Below, one piece after another: positions 30,197 to 39,551 of a stretch of 45,077 nucleotides of DNA. Position numbers and translations under genes: made by a program. The stretch is from a virus. The notes under the pieces were generated by a model that saw nothing but the letters and a program-made list of their open reading frames with translations, had not been told where the DNA came from and did no database searches. The stretch's first letter is position 1. Each line of letters starts with the position of its first letter. The stretch lies in the IMG/VR virus record IMGVR_UViG_3300025121_000079, positions 1 through 45,077 of that record. The stretch is one strand, 5' to 3'.

Positions 30197-32019
30197 AAAA
30201 ACTGTCGCTTATAATCGCTCTCTTGTTTCTTCCGTCAATATCTAACGCCATCCTACCGGATTGCGAACGGGCTACGGTTGCTACTGCAATATCGTCCGCC
30301 ATTGATAACGACACGATAGAGTGTCCGGCGGGTGAAGTGACATGGGCAACATCCGTGACGCTGGATAAATCAATTACGCTAAAGGGGGCAGGTTCCACCA
30401 GCACTATTATCAATTCTACCGGCACCGCTATAACCGTCACGGGGGCAAGAGTGTTTACCATTACGGGATTCAAATTCGTTGGAACAGGATCGGGACAGAC
30501 GACCGGGTTCATCCTTAATCAAACCACGTCAGCAGGCTGGAGAATACATAGTAATTGGTTTTATAACGCAACCGGAAGAAGCATTTATGTTGGAAGCGAC
30601 ACGAACGATGTAGTTAGTGGACTTATCGACAACAACATATTTACGCAATTAGTTGGTGTAACACAACAAGGTGTTAGCGTTACTGGTGCAGCGAGGCATC
30701 CTGAGGGGTTTACTGCAAGAGAGCGCAACTTCTTGGCAGATATGGGCACAGATAATGCCGTCTATATAGACAACAATACGTTCAACTTTTACGATAGGTC
30801 TGATGGGGCATTAGATACTGGCGGCGTTGCGAGAGTGGTGTTCCGACATAATACCGTAAATGGTACGAATATCGGTACGCACGGCACTGACTCGGGATTT
30901 CGGCTTGGCCCTGCCTATTACGAGATTTACAACAACACATTCACCGGGAAGGGCGAGGGAGCGGCTTCTCCGCTTGGCGCTGGTTACTGGATCAGGGGTG
31001 GTACGGGTGTCATTTACAATAACACTATTTCCGGGACATTTAATCTTAGCGGTTGTGGTGCGTATTGGTGCTTTGCTACGTATAGGGCGGTTGGAGCAGA
31101 ATCGTGGAGCGGAGCATGTGACGGAACGGACTGGAAATTAAATTCCCCGAACACGCTATCTGAAACCGGTACGTATTCTTTCTGTTCGGTGACGCGAGAC
31201 AGGCCGTGTACTGAAGAGGGGAACTGCCCTGGCGGGGAGTCCTGCAACACCTTCTTCGATGAGAACAGCGCGAATGGATACCCCTGTCGTGGTCAGGTCG
31301 GAGTGGGACCGAATCAGACCTCCGCGCCCGTCTACATTTGGGGAAACACCTACGACACAATGGGGGTCGGTGCGGGCGGAACAACGTATATAGAGAACGG
31401 GCGGGATGTAATTAACGATGGAACCCAGATGCCAGGTTATACCGCCTACGACTACCCGCATCCTCTTACTGGTTCCGTCGATGTGGTCCCCTCCGCCTTC
31501 TCCTTCGGCGCGGACGTAACCGGCGCGGAACTGTCCACGCTTACCCCCTCCCCCGACAACGTGACCGTCGCGGGGATCGACGCGGGGCAGACGCCAGCGA
31601 TCACCGTCAGCGGTACGGGGTGCGAGTACGCGATAGACGGCGCGGCGTTCACCGCCGACGCGGGAACCGTGGGCCTCGATAACGTGGTGGCGCTGCATAC
31701 AACGTCCTCGGCGTCCCACAACGCAACGATCTCCTGCACCGTGACCATCGGCGGGGTGAGCGATTCGTGGGGAGTGAGGACGGGGGCTGAAAGTGTTCCT
31801 ATTTTAATATCTCCTTCTTCTGGATCAGGGGGGATTTCTAGACCCACTACCCTTACTTGGGGAGCGGTTATAGGAGCAATATTATATAATCTCCAAGTAG
31901 CTACTGATAGGGAGTTTACCAATGTTGTTGTAGATGTTGAAACAGAAAATACTAGTTTTGAGGTAAATACTTTGGCTCCTTCTACCAAATATTATTGGCG
32001 AGTAAGGGCAAAGCGTTGA
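30193..32019 (+). CDS. exported right-handed beta-helix protein with fibronectin-like C-terminus, 608 aa
   Basis: Signal peptide ([17 protein letters not shown]). Residues about 25-290 show the spaced Asn/Gly/hydrophobic repeats of pectate-lyase-type beta helices. A cysteine-rich insertion (residues about 295-385) is followed by a GC-rich Val/Ala segment and, from about 535, a fibronectin type III-like domain ([20 protein letters not shown] to [12 protein letters not shown]). Such helices bind or cleave polysaccharides in phage tailspikes, but a signal peptide suggests export. The stop codon lies at a TTGA overlap with the next gene. Confidence 0.82.
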   Translation: MKKLSLIIALLFLPSISNAILPDCERATVATAISSAIDNDTIECPAGEVTWATSVTLDKSITLKGAGSTSTIINSTGTAITVTGARVFTITGFKFVGTGSGQTTGFILNQTTSAGWRIHSNWFYNATGRSIYVGSDTNDVVSGLIDNNIFTQLVGVTQQGVSVTGAARHPEGFTARERNFLADMGTDNAVYIDNNTFNFYDRSDGALDTGGVARVVFRHNTVNGTNIGTHGTDSGFRLGPAYYEIYNNTFTGKGEGAASPLGAGYWIRGGTGVIYNNTISGTFNLSGCGAYWCFATYRAVGAESWSGACDGTDWKLNSPNTLSETGTYSFCSVTRDRPCTEEGNCPGGESCNTFFDENSANGYPCRGQVGVGPNQTSAPVYIWGNTYDTMGVGAGGTTYIENGRDVINDGTQMPGYTAYDYPHPLTGSVDVVPSAFSFGADVTGAELSTLTPSPDNVTVAGIDAGQTPAITVSGTGCEYAIDGAAFTADAGTVGLDNVVALHTTSSASHNATISCTVTIGGVSDSWGVRTGAESVPILISPSSGSGGISRPTTLTWGAVIGAILYNLQVATDREFTNVVVDVETENTSFEVNTLAPSTKYYWRVRAKR

Positions 32020-33635
32020 GTTGGGTAGATGATGATGGAAATGTTTGGGCAGATGATGAGGGATATGTTTGGGCAGAATCCCCATCTACATCTCCATCGG
32101 CCTCTCCTTCTTCATCTCCGTCAGGATCTCCTTCTGCTAGTCCTTCTTCTAGTGTAAGTTCTTCTCCAAGTTCTAGCCCTTCTGAATCCCCATCTACATC
32201 TCCATCGGCTTCTGAGTCTCCAAGTCCATCAGCTTCTCCAAGTGAGAGTCCGTCAACTTCAGCTAGTAGTTCTCCATCAGAATCTCCTTCTGCTAGTGAG
32301 TCCTCAAGTCCGTCTGCTAGCGAGAGTGCTAGCCCTAGCACTTCTGAATCTCCGTCACCAAGTGCTTCGGAGAGCGGTTCCCCTTCCACTAGCCCTTCAG
32401 AATCTCCCTCAACAAGTCCCAGTGAAAGTATTTCATCTTCTCCCTCTGCATCAGAAAGTGCATCTCCTTCTTCTTCTCCATCTTTAAGTCCTAGTGGCAG
32501 TGAATCTGCTTCTCCTTCTATATCTCCTTCTGAATCTCCGTCAGCCAGTTGGGGTCCTTGGACAAGTCCTTGGTCTTTCTCTACTTCAAGTAGTTCTTCC
32601 CCATCAGCATCTCCTTCGGAATCGCCTTCAGTTAGTGAATCTTCTTCCCCCTCGGCATCTGAAAGTGGTAGTCCTTCTATCTCTCCTTCGGAATCTCCGT
32701 CAATTTCTCCATCTGCCAGCCCTAGTGAAAGTGTATCATCCTCTCCATCAGCGTCTGAATCGTTAAGTCCTTCAGCATCAGAATCGTTGTCCCCTTCTGT
32801 TTCTGAAAGCGGTTCTCCTTCTGCTAGTGAATCTCCAAGTCCTTCGGCTTCTGAGTCTTTTTCTCCTAGTGCATCTGAATCCTTAAGTCCTTCGGAATCT
32901 CCTAGTGAATCTCCTAGTGAAAGCCCTAGTGCCTCAGAATCTCAATCTATTTCAGCAAGTCCTTCCGGATCAGAAAGTCCTTCTCCTTCTGCTTCAGAAT
33001 CTGCTTCGGTGTCTGCTTCTCCATCTATATCCCCTTCTGGATCTCCATCTTTGGGATCTAGTGAAAGCGCGTCCCCTAGTGCCAGTGAAAGTCCTTCCCC
33101 TTCGGCAAGTGAATCTTCCAGTGTATCTAGTTCTCCCAGTTTATCTCCGTCAGAATCTCCTAGTGAATCTCCGTCTGCTAGTTCATCAATATCAGAATCT
33201 GCTAGTCCTTCGGCTTCAGAATCTCTCTCACAGTCTGCTTCTCCGTCTGAATCTATTTCAGCTTCTCCTTCTATTTCTGAATCACAGTCTCCTTCTGCTT
33301 CTCAATCTGCAAGTGAATCTCTTTCTCCTTCAGAATCACCTTCTGCATCAGAGTCTCTGTCTCCGTCAGCTAGTGAAAGTGTTTCACCTTCTGCTTCCCC
33401 ATCTATTTCAGAATCATCTTCCCCTTCCGTTTCGGAATCTGCCTCTATTTCATCCTCCCCGTCTATATCAGAAAGTGCTTCTCCTAGTGTTTCTCCTAGT
33501 GGTAGTGAGTCTGCTAGTCCTTCTGCTTCTCCTTCAATATCTCCGTCATCTTCTCCAAGTGCAGAGATTCCAGCATCTCATGAATACATAGCAAAACGTA
33601 GGAAACGAGCATACATAGCTAGACCCCGAAGGTGA
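32016..33635 (+). CDS. mucin-like Ser/Pro-repeat protein, about 540 aa
   Basis: From about residue 20 to 520 the protein consists of degenerate SPSASPSES-type repeats (Ser about half of all residues, with Pro, Ala and Glu). The N-terminus has two acidic Trp motifs ([17 protein letters not shown]); an interruption with Trp/Phe ([11 protein letters not shown]) lies near residue 180; the C-terminus is basic ([15 protein letters not shown]). Start is uncertain: TTG at 32016 overlaps the previous stop as TTGA; a TTG at 31995 is also in frame; a -1 frameshift from the previous gene is possible. Ser/Pro stalks like this are typical O-glycan acceptors or extended spacers. Confidence 0.8.
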   Translation: MSWVDDDGNVWADDEGYVWAESPSTSPSASPSSSPSGSPSASPSSSVSSSPSSSPSESPSTSPSASESPSPSASPSESPSTSASSSPSESPSASESSSPSASESASPSTSESPSPSASESGSPSTSPSESPSTSPSESISSSPSASESASPSSSPSLSPSGSESASPSISPSESPSASWGPWTSPWSFSTSSSSSPSASPSESPSVSESSSPSASESGSPSISPSESPSISPSASPSESVSSSPSASESLSPSASESLSPSVSESGSPSASESPSPSASESFSPSASESLSPSESPSESPSESPSASESQSISASPSGSESPSPSASESASVSASPSISPSGSPSLGSSESASPSASESPSPSASESSSVSSSPSLSPSESPSESPSASSSISESASPSASESLSQSASPSESISASPSISESQSPSASQSASESLSPSESPSASESLSPSASESVSPSASPSISESSSPSVSESASISSSPSISESASPSVSPSGSESASPSASPSISPSSSPSAEIPASHEYIAKRRKRAYIARPRR

Positions 33636-33644
33636 GGAAAAATT

Positions 33645-33992
33645 ATGGGAATCCAAATGGCAGATGGTTCGAAACAACCGGGGGAAGTCCTTCGTTATTC
33701 TATGGAATTTACTCCGGGTAAAGCGATTGCAACGGGGGATTCTCTTACGGGAACTCCTACAGTAACGATCACACGTCAATCAGATGGAGTAAATGTAACA
33801 AATGATTCTGTAGGACCCCCCGTTATTTCAGGAATGTTATATTCTGCTGCAACTAGATCAGGAAATATTGTATATGCTTGGATTGAAGGGGGAACTAGTG
33901 GGGATGTTTATAAAATTACTTTTAAATGTAATACGACATATGGGGAGCAAAATGTAGAGGAAGACCTTTTGCTTCCAGTCATCAATACGTAG
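33645..33992 (+). CDS. Ig-like phage structural protein, 115 aa
   Basis: The pattern KQPGEVLRYSMEFTPG, VTITRQSDG and SGDVYKITFKCNTTYGEQNVEEDLLL is that of a small Ig-like protein often found near tail-fibre and adaptor genes of phages. RBS GTGAGGAAAAATT. Likely part of the virion; exact place unknown. Confidence 0.78.
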   Translation: MGIQMADGSKQPGEVLRYSMEFTPGKAIATGDSLTGTPTVTITRQSDGVNVTNDSVGPPVISGMLYSAATRSGNIVYAWIEGGTSGDVYKITFKCNTTYGEQNVEEDLLLPVINT

Positions 33993-34000
33993 GAGATATC

Positions 34001-34549
34001 ATGAACAAACCGGAATATATTGTAATTCATAATAGTGCTACAAAAGATGGCCAAACGGCGGATTGGAAAGCCATCTCTCGTTTTCATACTTCCTTTCGAA
34101 AGGGAGGAGATATAATATCCCCAGAGAAAGCAGCTGAACTTAGGGCATCAGGAGATAAAACTGTAGAAAGTCCTTGGCCTTATATAGGTTATAATTTTGG
34201 GATTGAGGAGGTAGAGGGGGAGATTAAATTAATGACTGGGCATGCTATTGGTTTTCAAGGATACCATTGTAAGAATGCTAATATGAATTTCAGATCAATA
34301 GGTATTTGCGTAGTAGGAAATTATGACATAGAAATTTTGCCACTTCGTAAATTATATTTTCTTCGTGATCTTTGCTATGCTTTAATGGTTAATTATGAAA
34401 TTAAATCTGTTAATATTATAGGTCATCGAGATGCAGGATTAATGGATGGGTTTGATTGGGAAAAAGATCAATTTAAAACTTGTCCAGGAAAATTATTTCC
34501 GTTGATAGCATTGAAGGATATGCTAAATGGAAAAGTTTTTAATGAGTAA
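34001..34549 (+). CDS. N-acetylmuramoyl-L-alanine amidase (endolysin), amidase_2 type
   Basis: IVIHNSAT at 7-14 (H10), GYNFGIE, SIGICVVGNYD, IIGHRDAG (H142) and TCPG (C161) give the zinc and catalytic residues of the T7-lysozyme/PGRP amidase family. At 182 aa it lacks an obvious cell-wall-binding domain, as in Gram-negative-type endolysins. It would cleave the amide bond in peptidoglycan at lysis. It stands with holin/spanin-like genes just after. RBS GTAGGAGATATC. Confidence 0.93.
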   Translation: MNKPEYIVIHNSATKDGQTADWKAISRFHTSFRKGGDIISPEKAAELRASGDKTVESPWPYIGYNFGIEEVEGEIKLMTGHAIGFQGYHCKNANMNFRSIGICVVGNYDIEILPLRKLYFLRDLCYALMVNYEIKSVNIIGHRDAGLMDGFDWEKDQFKTCPGKLFPLIALKDMLNGKVFNE

Positions 34550-34578
34550 TTTAGGGTGATAGAAAGGAAAATAAAAAA

Positions 34579-34875
34579 ATGAAAAGTTTTAGAATGTTGG
34601 GAACCATTATAGGGATATTAGTTACTATTCTTGGTGGGGCTTGGGCAGTAGAGTGTCATTATGCAAAACAATATGATGTATCAGAATTGGGGAAGGCATT
34701 TCAGCAACATCAAATTGAACAACAAATAGATGTTACCACGGATCGTTTATATCAAACGGAAGATAGGTTAAAGCAAAAGCCGAATAATACTGAATTAATG
34801 GAGCGTAAAAGGGAGTTGGAAGATAGGAAGCAGAGGTTAGAAAAGAAACTTTTAAAGTTTGATAAGGAGGGATGA
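34579..34875 (+). CDS. membrane-anchored coiled-coil protein, possible spanin or holin accessory, 98 aa
   Basis: One N-terminal transmembrane segment (MLGTIIGILVTILGGAWAV), then a charged coiled coil (LEDRKQRLEKKLLKFDKEG). The layout matches inner-membrane spanins, but no nested partner lipoprotein is seen. RBS AGAAAGGAAAATAAAAA. Lies in the lysis cluster. Confidence 0.72.
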   Translation: MKSFRMLGTIIGILVTILGGAWAVECHYAKQYDVSELGKAFQQHQIEQQIDVTTDRLYQTEDRLKQKPNNTELMERKRELEDRKQRLEKKLLKFDKEG

Positions 34876-34876
34876 T

Positions 34877-35218
34877 ATGGCTCCAGAGGCAAATGGTGGA
34901 TGGTTGGGGAAATTTATTCGAATTTTTGATCAATATCTTGGAGCATGGGTAGGAATATTTTTAGCGTCTACTATTCTTATGGGATGGATTGAAAAGATGT
35001 TTGTATTAATTCGTTGGAATCCTGAAAAGGAGATGTATGTTAATCAACCTATGTTTCCTACTCCAGAATGGTGGACTAGTCCAGTAGGAATAGTCTCTGT
35101 TTTGGTGGCTTCTTGTCTTGCTAAACTCGGTCATGGTTATTGGGTTAATTCTAAATTCAATAGTGAGCAAGGAAAACCTCCGGTAGCTTCTGATGCTACT
35201 AAACCAACTGGAGTATAG
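34877..35218 (+). CDS. holin-like membrane protein, 113 aa
   Basis: Start at 34877 follows GATAAGGAGGGATGAT. Two membrane segments (YLGAWVGIFLASTILMGWI and PVGIVSVLVASCLAKLG) with a short charged loop between and a polar C-terminus fit a class II holin. The sequence itself is not diagnostic. It follows the endolysin and precedes another membrane protein. Confidence 0.72.
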   Translation: MAPEANGGWLGKFIRIFDQYLGAWVGIFLASTILMGWIEKMFVLIRWNPEKEMYVNQPMFPTPEWWTSPVGIVSVLVASCLAKLGHGYWVNSKFNSEQGKPPVASDATKPTGV

Positions 35219-35227
35219 GAGATAGCA

Positions 35228-36007
35228 GTGATTCACGAATTTTTACAAAAATTAGCAAATAAGACGGCTCCTAAAGTAAGGGAATTGGAACAAAAAGCAG
35301 AGGATGTTATTGTTTCAAGTGTTCAAAGGAAAGTTCCAGGACTTTCTCCAAAAATCATCATATTTTTAACTACGTTAGTTTTGATTTTTATTGCCCTAGG
35401 GGGGTATGCTATATATTGGAAATATCTTCGTTCAGATAAACCAAATTCAAATATGGAGCAAGTAATTACTCAAGGAGGAGGAACCGTTCAGACTGGCTCC
35501 CAAGTTCCAGCTGTAGCAAAGGCTAGTAAGAAGGGTAAAGCTAAAACTAAGACAGAAACAAGGCCCGTAGAATACATCCCAGACGATGAATTGCCCCCGG
35601 AAGAAGTAGCAAAAATTCCTAACGTTCCCCCAATCGTTGGAGTAGATAATGTTCCAAGGAAAATTCAATTGGGGGACACCCAAGTAGTCCCTCCGTCTAG
35701 GGGAGAGGTTTATACTAGGGCTTACATTTTGCCAGATGGAAAAATTAAGATTTATCAAGACCCTCAAAAGGAAAAATTTTGGGGACTTCCTTGGAAAGAT
35801 AGTAATTGGAAACGTATTGAACTTGAAGGACGGTTAGGATTATTTGGGAATACTCAAGCAAAAGGTACGGCTAGATGGCTTCCTCTCAGAACAGGGGATA
35901 TTCAATATGGTCCCGAAATATCTGTAGGAACTGAGTTAGGTGGTATAGTTCGTGCAGAAGGAATGTTAATGTTTCGTTTGGAACCTTTCAGAAAATCATA
36001 TAGATGA
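35228..36007 (+). CDS. membrane-anchored protein, 259 aa
   Basis: GTG start after TAGGAGATAGCA. One transmembrane span (IIIFLTTLVLIFIALGGYAIYW, residues about 43-64), then a long linker rich in Lys/Pro/Glu and a C-terminal beta-rich domain with aromatic and Gly residues. Could be an envelope-located phage factor or a large spanin-like protein; function unknown. Precedes the large terminase. Confidence 0.7.
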   Translation: MIHEFLQKLANKTAPKVRELEQKAEDVIVSSVQRKVPGLSPKIIIFLTTLVLIFIALGGYAIYWKYLRSDKPNSNMEQVITQGGGTVQTGSQVPAVAKASKKGKAKTKTETRPVEYIPDDELPPEEVAKIPNVPPIVGVDNVPRKIQLGDTQVVPPSRGEVYTRAYILPDGKIKIYQDPQKEKFWGLPWKDSNWKRIELEGRLGLFGNTQAKGTARWLPLRTGDIQYGPEISVGTELGGIVRAEGMLMFRLEPFRKSYR

Positions 36008-36014
36008 GGATATA

Positions 36015-38768
36015 ATGGGAGATTTGATTTTAATTCGTGGCAAGGGCGGCAGAGGAAAAGACGGAGGGGGAGAGAAGCCCCCTTCAAATCCTACTCCTAT
36101 GCGTCCTCGTAAACCTATTATTCGTAGTAGTGATATAAAACCATTTATAGAAGATCCTTCAATAGACCCTAATTTAATTAATTTAATTGATTTGCCCCTA
36201 CCATTACCAATTCTTCGTAAAGAAATTCAGAGACAAGAAGCTCAAAATCCTGTGGAAAAAGAAATAGATTTGATGAAGAGATATAAAGAAAAACCTCTTC
36301 TATTTTGGAGAGATGAATTAGGTATCCCGATTGAAGGATGGAGGGATGATAAGCCTCCTAAAGAATGGAAACCTGGAGATCCTGTTCCTCTTTGGAGTAA
36401 ACAAAGAGAGATCATAAAAGCATTAGTAGAGCATAGAAAAGTAGCTGTCAAGTCTGGACACGGATTGGGAAAAACGCATCTTGCTGCAGGAATTACTCTT
36501 TATTTAGCTTATGTATGGCATGCAACAGGGATGACTACTGCCCCCTGTTTTGATAAAGAAACAGAAATTTTGACCGATGGTGGATGGAAGTTTTTAAAAG
36601 ATTTGACGGGGGAAGAAAAAGTATCCCAATACGATCCCATCACAGAGGAGATGACTTTTGTAAAACCTTTGGAATATTATAAGGTTCCGTACAAGGGAAA
36701 ACTTTTGGGAATAAAGAATCAATTGGTAGATGCTTTGATGACCCCAGATCATAGATGTTGGGTTAAGATGAAAGAGACTCGTTGGGGGGATAAAGAGTTT
36801 GGAATTAAGTATGCAAAAGATATTTATAAGAATGGTAGTTGGAGAGTTCAAAAATCTGTTAAATGGAAAGGGCAAGAATCTATATTTAGTAAAGATTGGA
36901 TGGAATTTTTGGGATTTTGGTTTGCTGAGGGTAATTGTGGTTATCATCCAGAAAGAGGTTCTTATAACGTAGGGGTTACTCAAGCTAAGCCGCAAAATAT
37001 ATCTTATGTGGATGATTTGTTTAGAAGAATAGGGCTTCAAGATAAAGTTAAGAAAAAGAAACGTAAAAAAGATGATTGTTACGATTGGAATATTTATTCA
37101 AAGGAATTAGCTGCTCAATTTAAGCCTTTTGGTAAATCAAAAGTCAGGTCCATCCCGCGTTGGATTTTGGAATTAGATAAAGAATATTTGGAAGCTTTTA
37201 TGCAAGGGTTTTGGATGGGAGATGGCACTTCGGAAAAATATTCCGAAGAGACTAAAAAGGGGGGTTGGTGGGCTTTAGCTACTTCTTCTAATCAGTTGGC
37301 CGATGATTTATTAGAAATTTGTGTGAAATTGGGTTGGGTAGCTAATAAGGCTGAATATAAATATAAAGGGGAAGCAGAAAGATTTGGGAGTGCCTACACC
37401 GTAAGTGTTTGGAAGAGGGGACACCAAGCTCAAGTCACTAGATATGATTGGTATGAGGTAGATTATGATGATTTTGTTTATTGTGTTAAAGTCCCTACCC
37501 AGTTGATATTGGTACGAAGAAAGGGAAAATATCATATAAGTGGAAATTCCTTCAGGCAAGTCAGACGCGCTTTATGGGGAGAGATTCACTATCAACATGT
37601 TCGTGCTCGTACCCCATTAGGCGGTAAAATGAATCAGGTTAGTTTAGATTTGGGACCTAAATGGTTTGTTGAGGGATTTGCCACTGATAAGCCGATGGAT
37701 AATATTACTGGTATTCATGAAGAAAATATTTTTGTAATAGTGGATGAAGCTGGCGGAGTTGCTCATAATGTATTTGAATCGTTAGATGCTCTTTTGACAT
37801 CGGAAAGTACGTTTGTACTTTATATAGGAAACCCTACTGATCCTACTAGTCCTTTTGCAGATGCTTTTAAACCAGGATCTGGTTTTAAAACTTTTACTCT
37901 TAGTTGTTATGATTGCCCCAATGTTCGTCATGATAGAATAATTTATCCTAAACTTACTATTAAAAAATGGGTAGATGAAAAGGCCAAGAAATGGGGGGTA
38001 GATTCAAATTTATTTAGAATTAGAGTTCTTGGAGAATTTCCGGAAGAGAGTAAAGACACTCTTATTCCAATTAGATATATTGAGAAAGCACTTGAAAAAG
38101 GTAGGGATGGTATTTTATTGCCAGATCATATTTATGCTTTTGGATTAGACGTAGCTCGTCAAGGATCTGATAGTACCACTTATGGAATACGATATAAATC
38201 AGGATTATTTAGAATTCATGAAGCTACTCAAAAGAAAAGAGAAACAGAAACAGCGGGGAAAATGATTTCTACTTATGATGAATTTATTCCGGAGTTTAAG
38301 TATAGGAATCTTAATGATTTAGAAAAAAAATTAAATAAAAATAAAAATGAAGATAAAGAAGAGATTGTTTTTCCTCCAATCAATGTAGATGATATTGGGG
38401 TTGGGGGAGGAGTTGTAGATATATTATTGGAGGAAGAGTATCCCACCAATGGAGTAAATGTTGCAGAACCTCCAGATTCTTCTGATCCTGACGATGCGAA
38501 AACTTTTCTTAATAAACGTGCTCAATACTATTGGAATTTAAAAAAGCTATTTGAAGCAGGACTAGTTGCTATAGACGATGATGAATTAGCTCATGAATTG
38601 TCTAAAATGAAGGTAGAGTTTCTTCGTAGCGGAAAGATTAAAATAGTGGATAAAGAAACGATTAAAAAGGATTTGGGGGGCCGTAGTCCAGATAAGGCTG
38701 AGTGTATGATGTTGGCTTTCTCTATGGACTATGCAGATGTAGAAAGAGAATTAGTGCGATTTCTTTAA
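36015..38768 (+). CDS. terminase large subunit interrupted by an intein
   Basis: The spliced protein would be 583 aa. Motifs: Walker A GHGLGKTH (148-155); the TAP[S] motif is split by the intein (TTAP | SFRQVRR); Walker B-like FVIVDEAGG (about 573-581); RuvC-like nuclease acids in FGLDVARQGSD (about D712), DDIGVGGGVVD (about 792-802) and DKAECMML near the end. This is the ATP-driven packaging motor and headful or site-specific nuclease. The intein (residues 178-511) is described separately. Confidence 0.93.
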   Translation: MGDLILIRGKGGRGKDGGGEKPPSNPTPMRPRKPIIRSSDIKPFIEDPSIDPNLINLIDLPLPLPILRKEIQRQEAQNPVEKEIDLMKRYKEKPLLFWRDELGIPIEGWRDDKPPKEWKPGDPVPLWSKQREIIKALVEHRKVAVKSGHGLGKTHLAAGITLYLAYVWHATGMTTAPCFDKETEILTDGGWKFLKDLTGEEKVSQYDPITEEMTFVKPLEYYKVPYKGKLLGIKNQLVDALMTPDHRCWVKMKETRWGDKEFGIKYAKDIYKNGSWRVQKSVKWKGQESIFSKDWMEFLGFWFAEGNCGYHPERGSYNVGVTQAKPQNISYVDDLFRRIGLQDKVKKKKRKKDDCYDWNIYSKELAAQFKPFGKSKVRSIPRWILELDKEYLEAFMQGFWMGDGTSEKYSEETKKGGWWALATSSNQLADDLLEICVKLGWVANKAEYKYKGEAERFGSAYTVSVWKRGHQAQVTRYDWYEVDYDDFVYCVKVPTQLILVRRKGKYHISGNSFRQVRRALWGEIHYQHVRARTPLGGKMNQVSLDLGPKWFVEGFATDKPMDNITGIHEENIFVIVDEAGGVAHNVFESLDALLTSESTFVLYIGNPTDPTSPFADAFKPGSGFKTFTLSCYDCPNVRHDRIIYPKLTIKKWVDEKAKKWGVDSNLFRIRVLGEFPEESKDTLIPIRYIEKALEKGRDGILLPDHIYAFGLDVARQGSDSTTYGIRYKSGLFRIHEATQKKRETETAGKMISTYDEFIPEFKYRNLNDLEKKLNKNKNEDKEEIVFPPINVDDIGVGGGVVDILLEEEYPTNGVNVAEPPDSSDPDDAKTFLNKRAQYYWNLKKLFEAGLVAIDDDELAHELSKMKVEFLRSGKIKIVDKETIKKDLGGRSPDKAECMMLAFSMDYADVERELVRFL
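36546..37547 (+). other. intein in the terminase gene, 334 aa, LAGLIDADG endonuclease
   Basis: Starts at Cys178 (CFDKETEILTDGGW, block A); MTPDH fits block B. Two LAGLIDADG-like motifs (LGFWFAEG and QGFWMGDG, acidic residues present) mark a likely active homing endonuclease. Block F is VYCVKVPTQLILVRRKG and block G ends YHISGN, so the penultimate residue is Gly instead of the usual His. The next residue is Ser. Insertion at the conserved TAP(S/T) motif means the enzyme cannot work until spliced. Confidence 0.92.
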
Positions 38769-38782
38769 CGGAGGTATAGATA

Positions 38783-38938
38783 ATGTTTAATGAATTATTG
38801 GCAGAATCGGTAGCTAAAGCAACTTTTTGGGTTTTGATAATTTTTGCAGTAGGAATCACCGTTAGATTTTTAATAAGAGATTACGTAAATTTTATTTTGG
38901 AGGATGTGGAGAAGAAATCTTCCTCAGAAGAAGATTAA
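38783..38938 (+). CDS. small membrane protein, 51 aa
   Basis: ATG at 38783 after GGAGGTATAGATA. One hydrophobic span (TFWVLIIFAVGITVRFLI) and an acidic C-terminus. Function unknown. Confidence 0.68.
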   Translation: MFNELLAESVAKATFWVLIIFAVGITVRFLIRDYVNFILEDVEKKSSSEED

Positions 38939-38940
38939 TT

Positions 38941-39489
38941 ATGACTATTCAAAAAAGGGATTATGCGAGGAAAAATGATATTGGTCCTGAAGGACAAATT
39001 CTTTTCTCACCGGGAGATAAAATGGGTAGAGAGGAATCCGCTACTTTGAATATTAAAGATTGGGTAAGTGATTTAGATGAGAAAGTAGATAAATTAATAT
39101 CAGATGGTTGTAGTCATAGGGGAAATGATCTAGCTAAATTGGCTAGAATTGAAATAGTAGCAGAAGGATTTAGATCAGAAGCTGGAGAAATAAAAAATTC
39201 AGTATTTCAATTGGCTTTATCATTTGAATCTCATAAAACAGATGTGGTAAGAGCAAATGGATTATCAGATGGTAAGATATCTGAATTAAAAATTGGGGTA
39301 GATAATAAAATAAATAATTTAAAAATTGGAGTTTTGATACAATGCCTTCTTTTAGCGGGTTGTTTAATTCTTTTTGTGGTTAAGGAATTCGTACTGCCGG
39401 CAATCAAAAATCCATCGTCAATTTCTTCTGTTCAAGAAAGAAATGTTCCTAATGAAGATGGGAATAGAAGGTGGGATGGTAGAAAGTAA
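38941..39489 (+). CDS. hypothetical coiled coil with C-terminal membrane span, 182 aa
   Basis: Amphipathic helices (LDEKVDKLIS, LAKLARIEIVAEGF) lead to one transmembrane segment (VLIQCLLLAGCLILFVVKEF) and a short charged tail. No family recognised. Ribosome binding site is weak. It sits between the terminase and portal genes, where a head-related or membrane-associated role could be expected but is not shown. Confidence 0.72.
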   Translation: MTIQKRDYARKNDIGPEGQILFSPGDKMGREESATLNIKDWVSDLDEKVDKLISDGCSHRGNDLAKLARIEIVAEGFRSEAGEIKNSVFQLALSFESHKTDVVRANGLSDGKISELKIGVDNKINNLKIGVLIQCLLLAGCLILFVVKEFVLPAIKNPSSISSVQERNVPNEDGNRRWDGRK

Positions 39490-39551
39490 TCGAGATTTTG
39501 TTTGATAAGAATTATTATAGGTCTCAAGTGTTTTATAAATGGGAGAAATAA

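Noticed and set aside
31156-31719. 187-aa leftward frame opposite the beta-helix gene
   Set aside because: Arises in GC-rich DNA; Arg-rich product without ribosome binding site; the forward frame has clear domains.
31982-32389. 135-aa acidic leftward frame opposite the Ser-repeat gene
   Set aside because: Complement of the SPS repeats; low complexity and no start signal.
32080-33560. CRISPR-like or tandem-repeat array
   Set aside because: The repetition is degenerate coding sequence for Ser/Pro repeats, without constant repeats and unique spacers.
32905-33591. 228-aa Leu-rich rightward frame inside the Ser-repeat gene
   Set aside because: Out-of-frame reading of the same repeats; the SPS frame is longer and starts at a gene junction.
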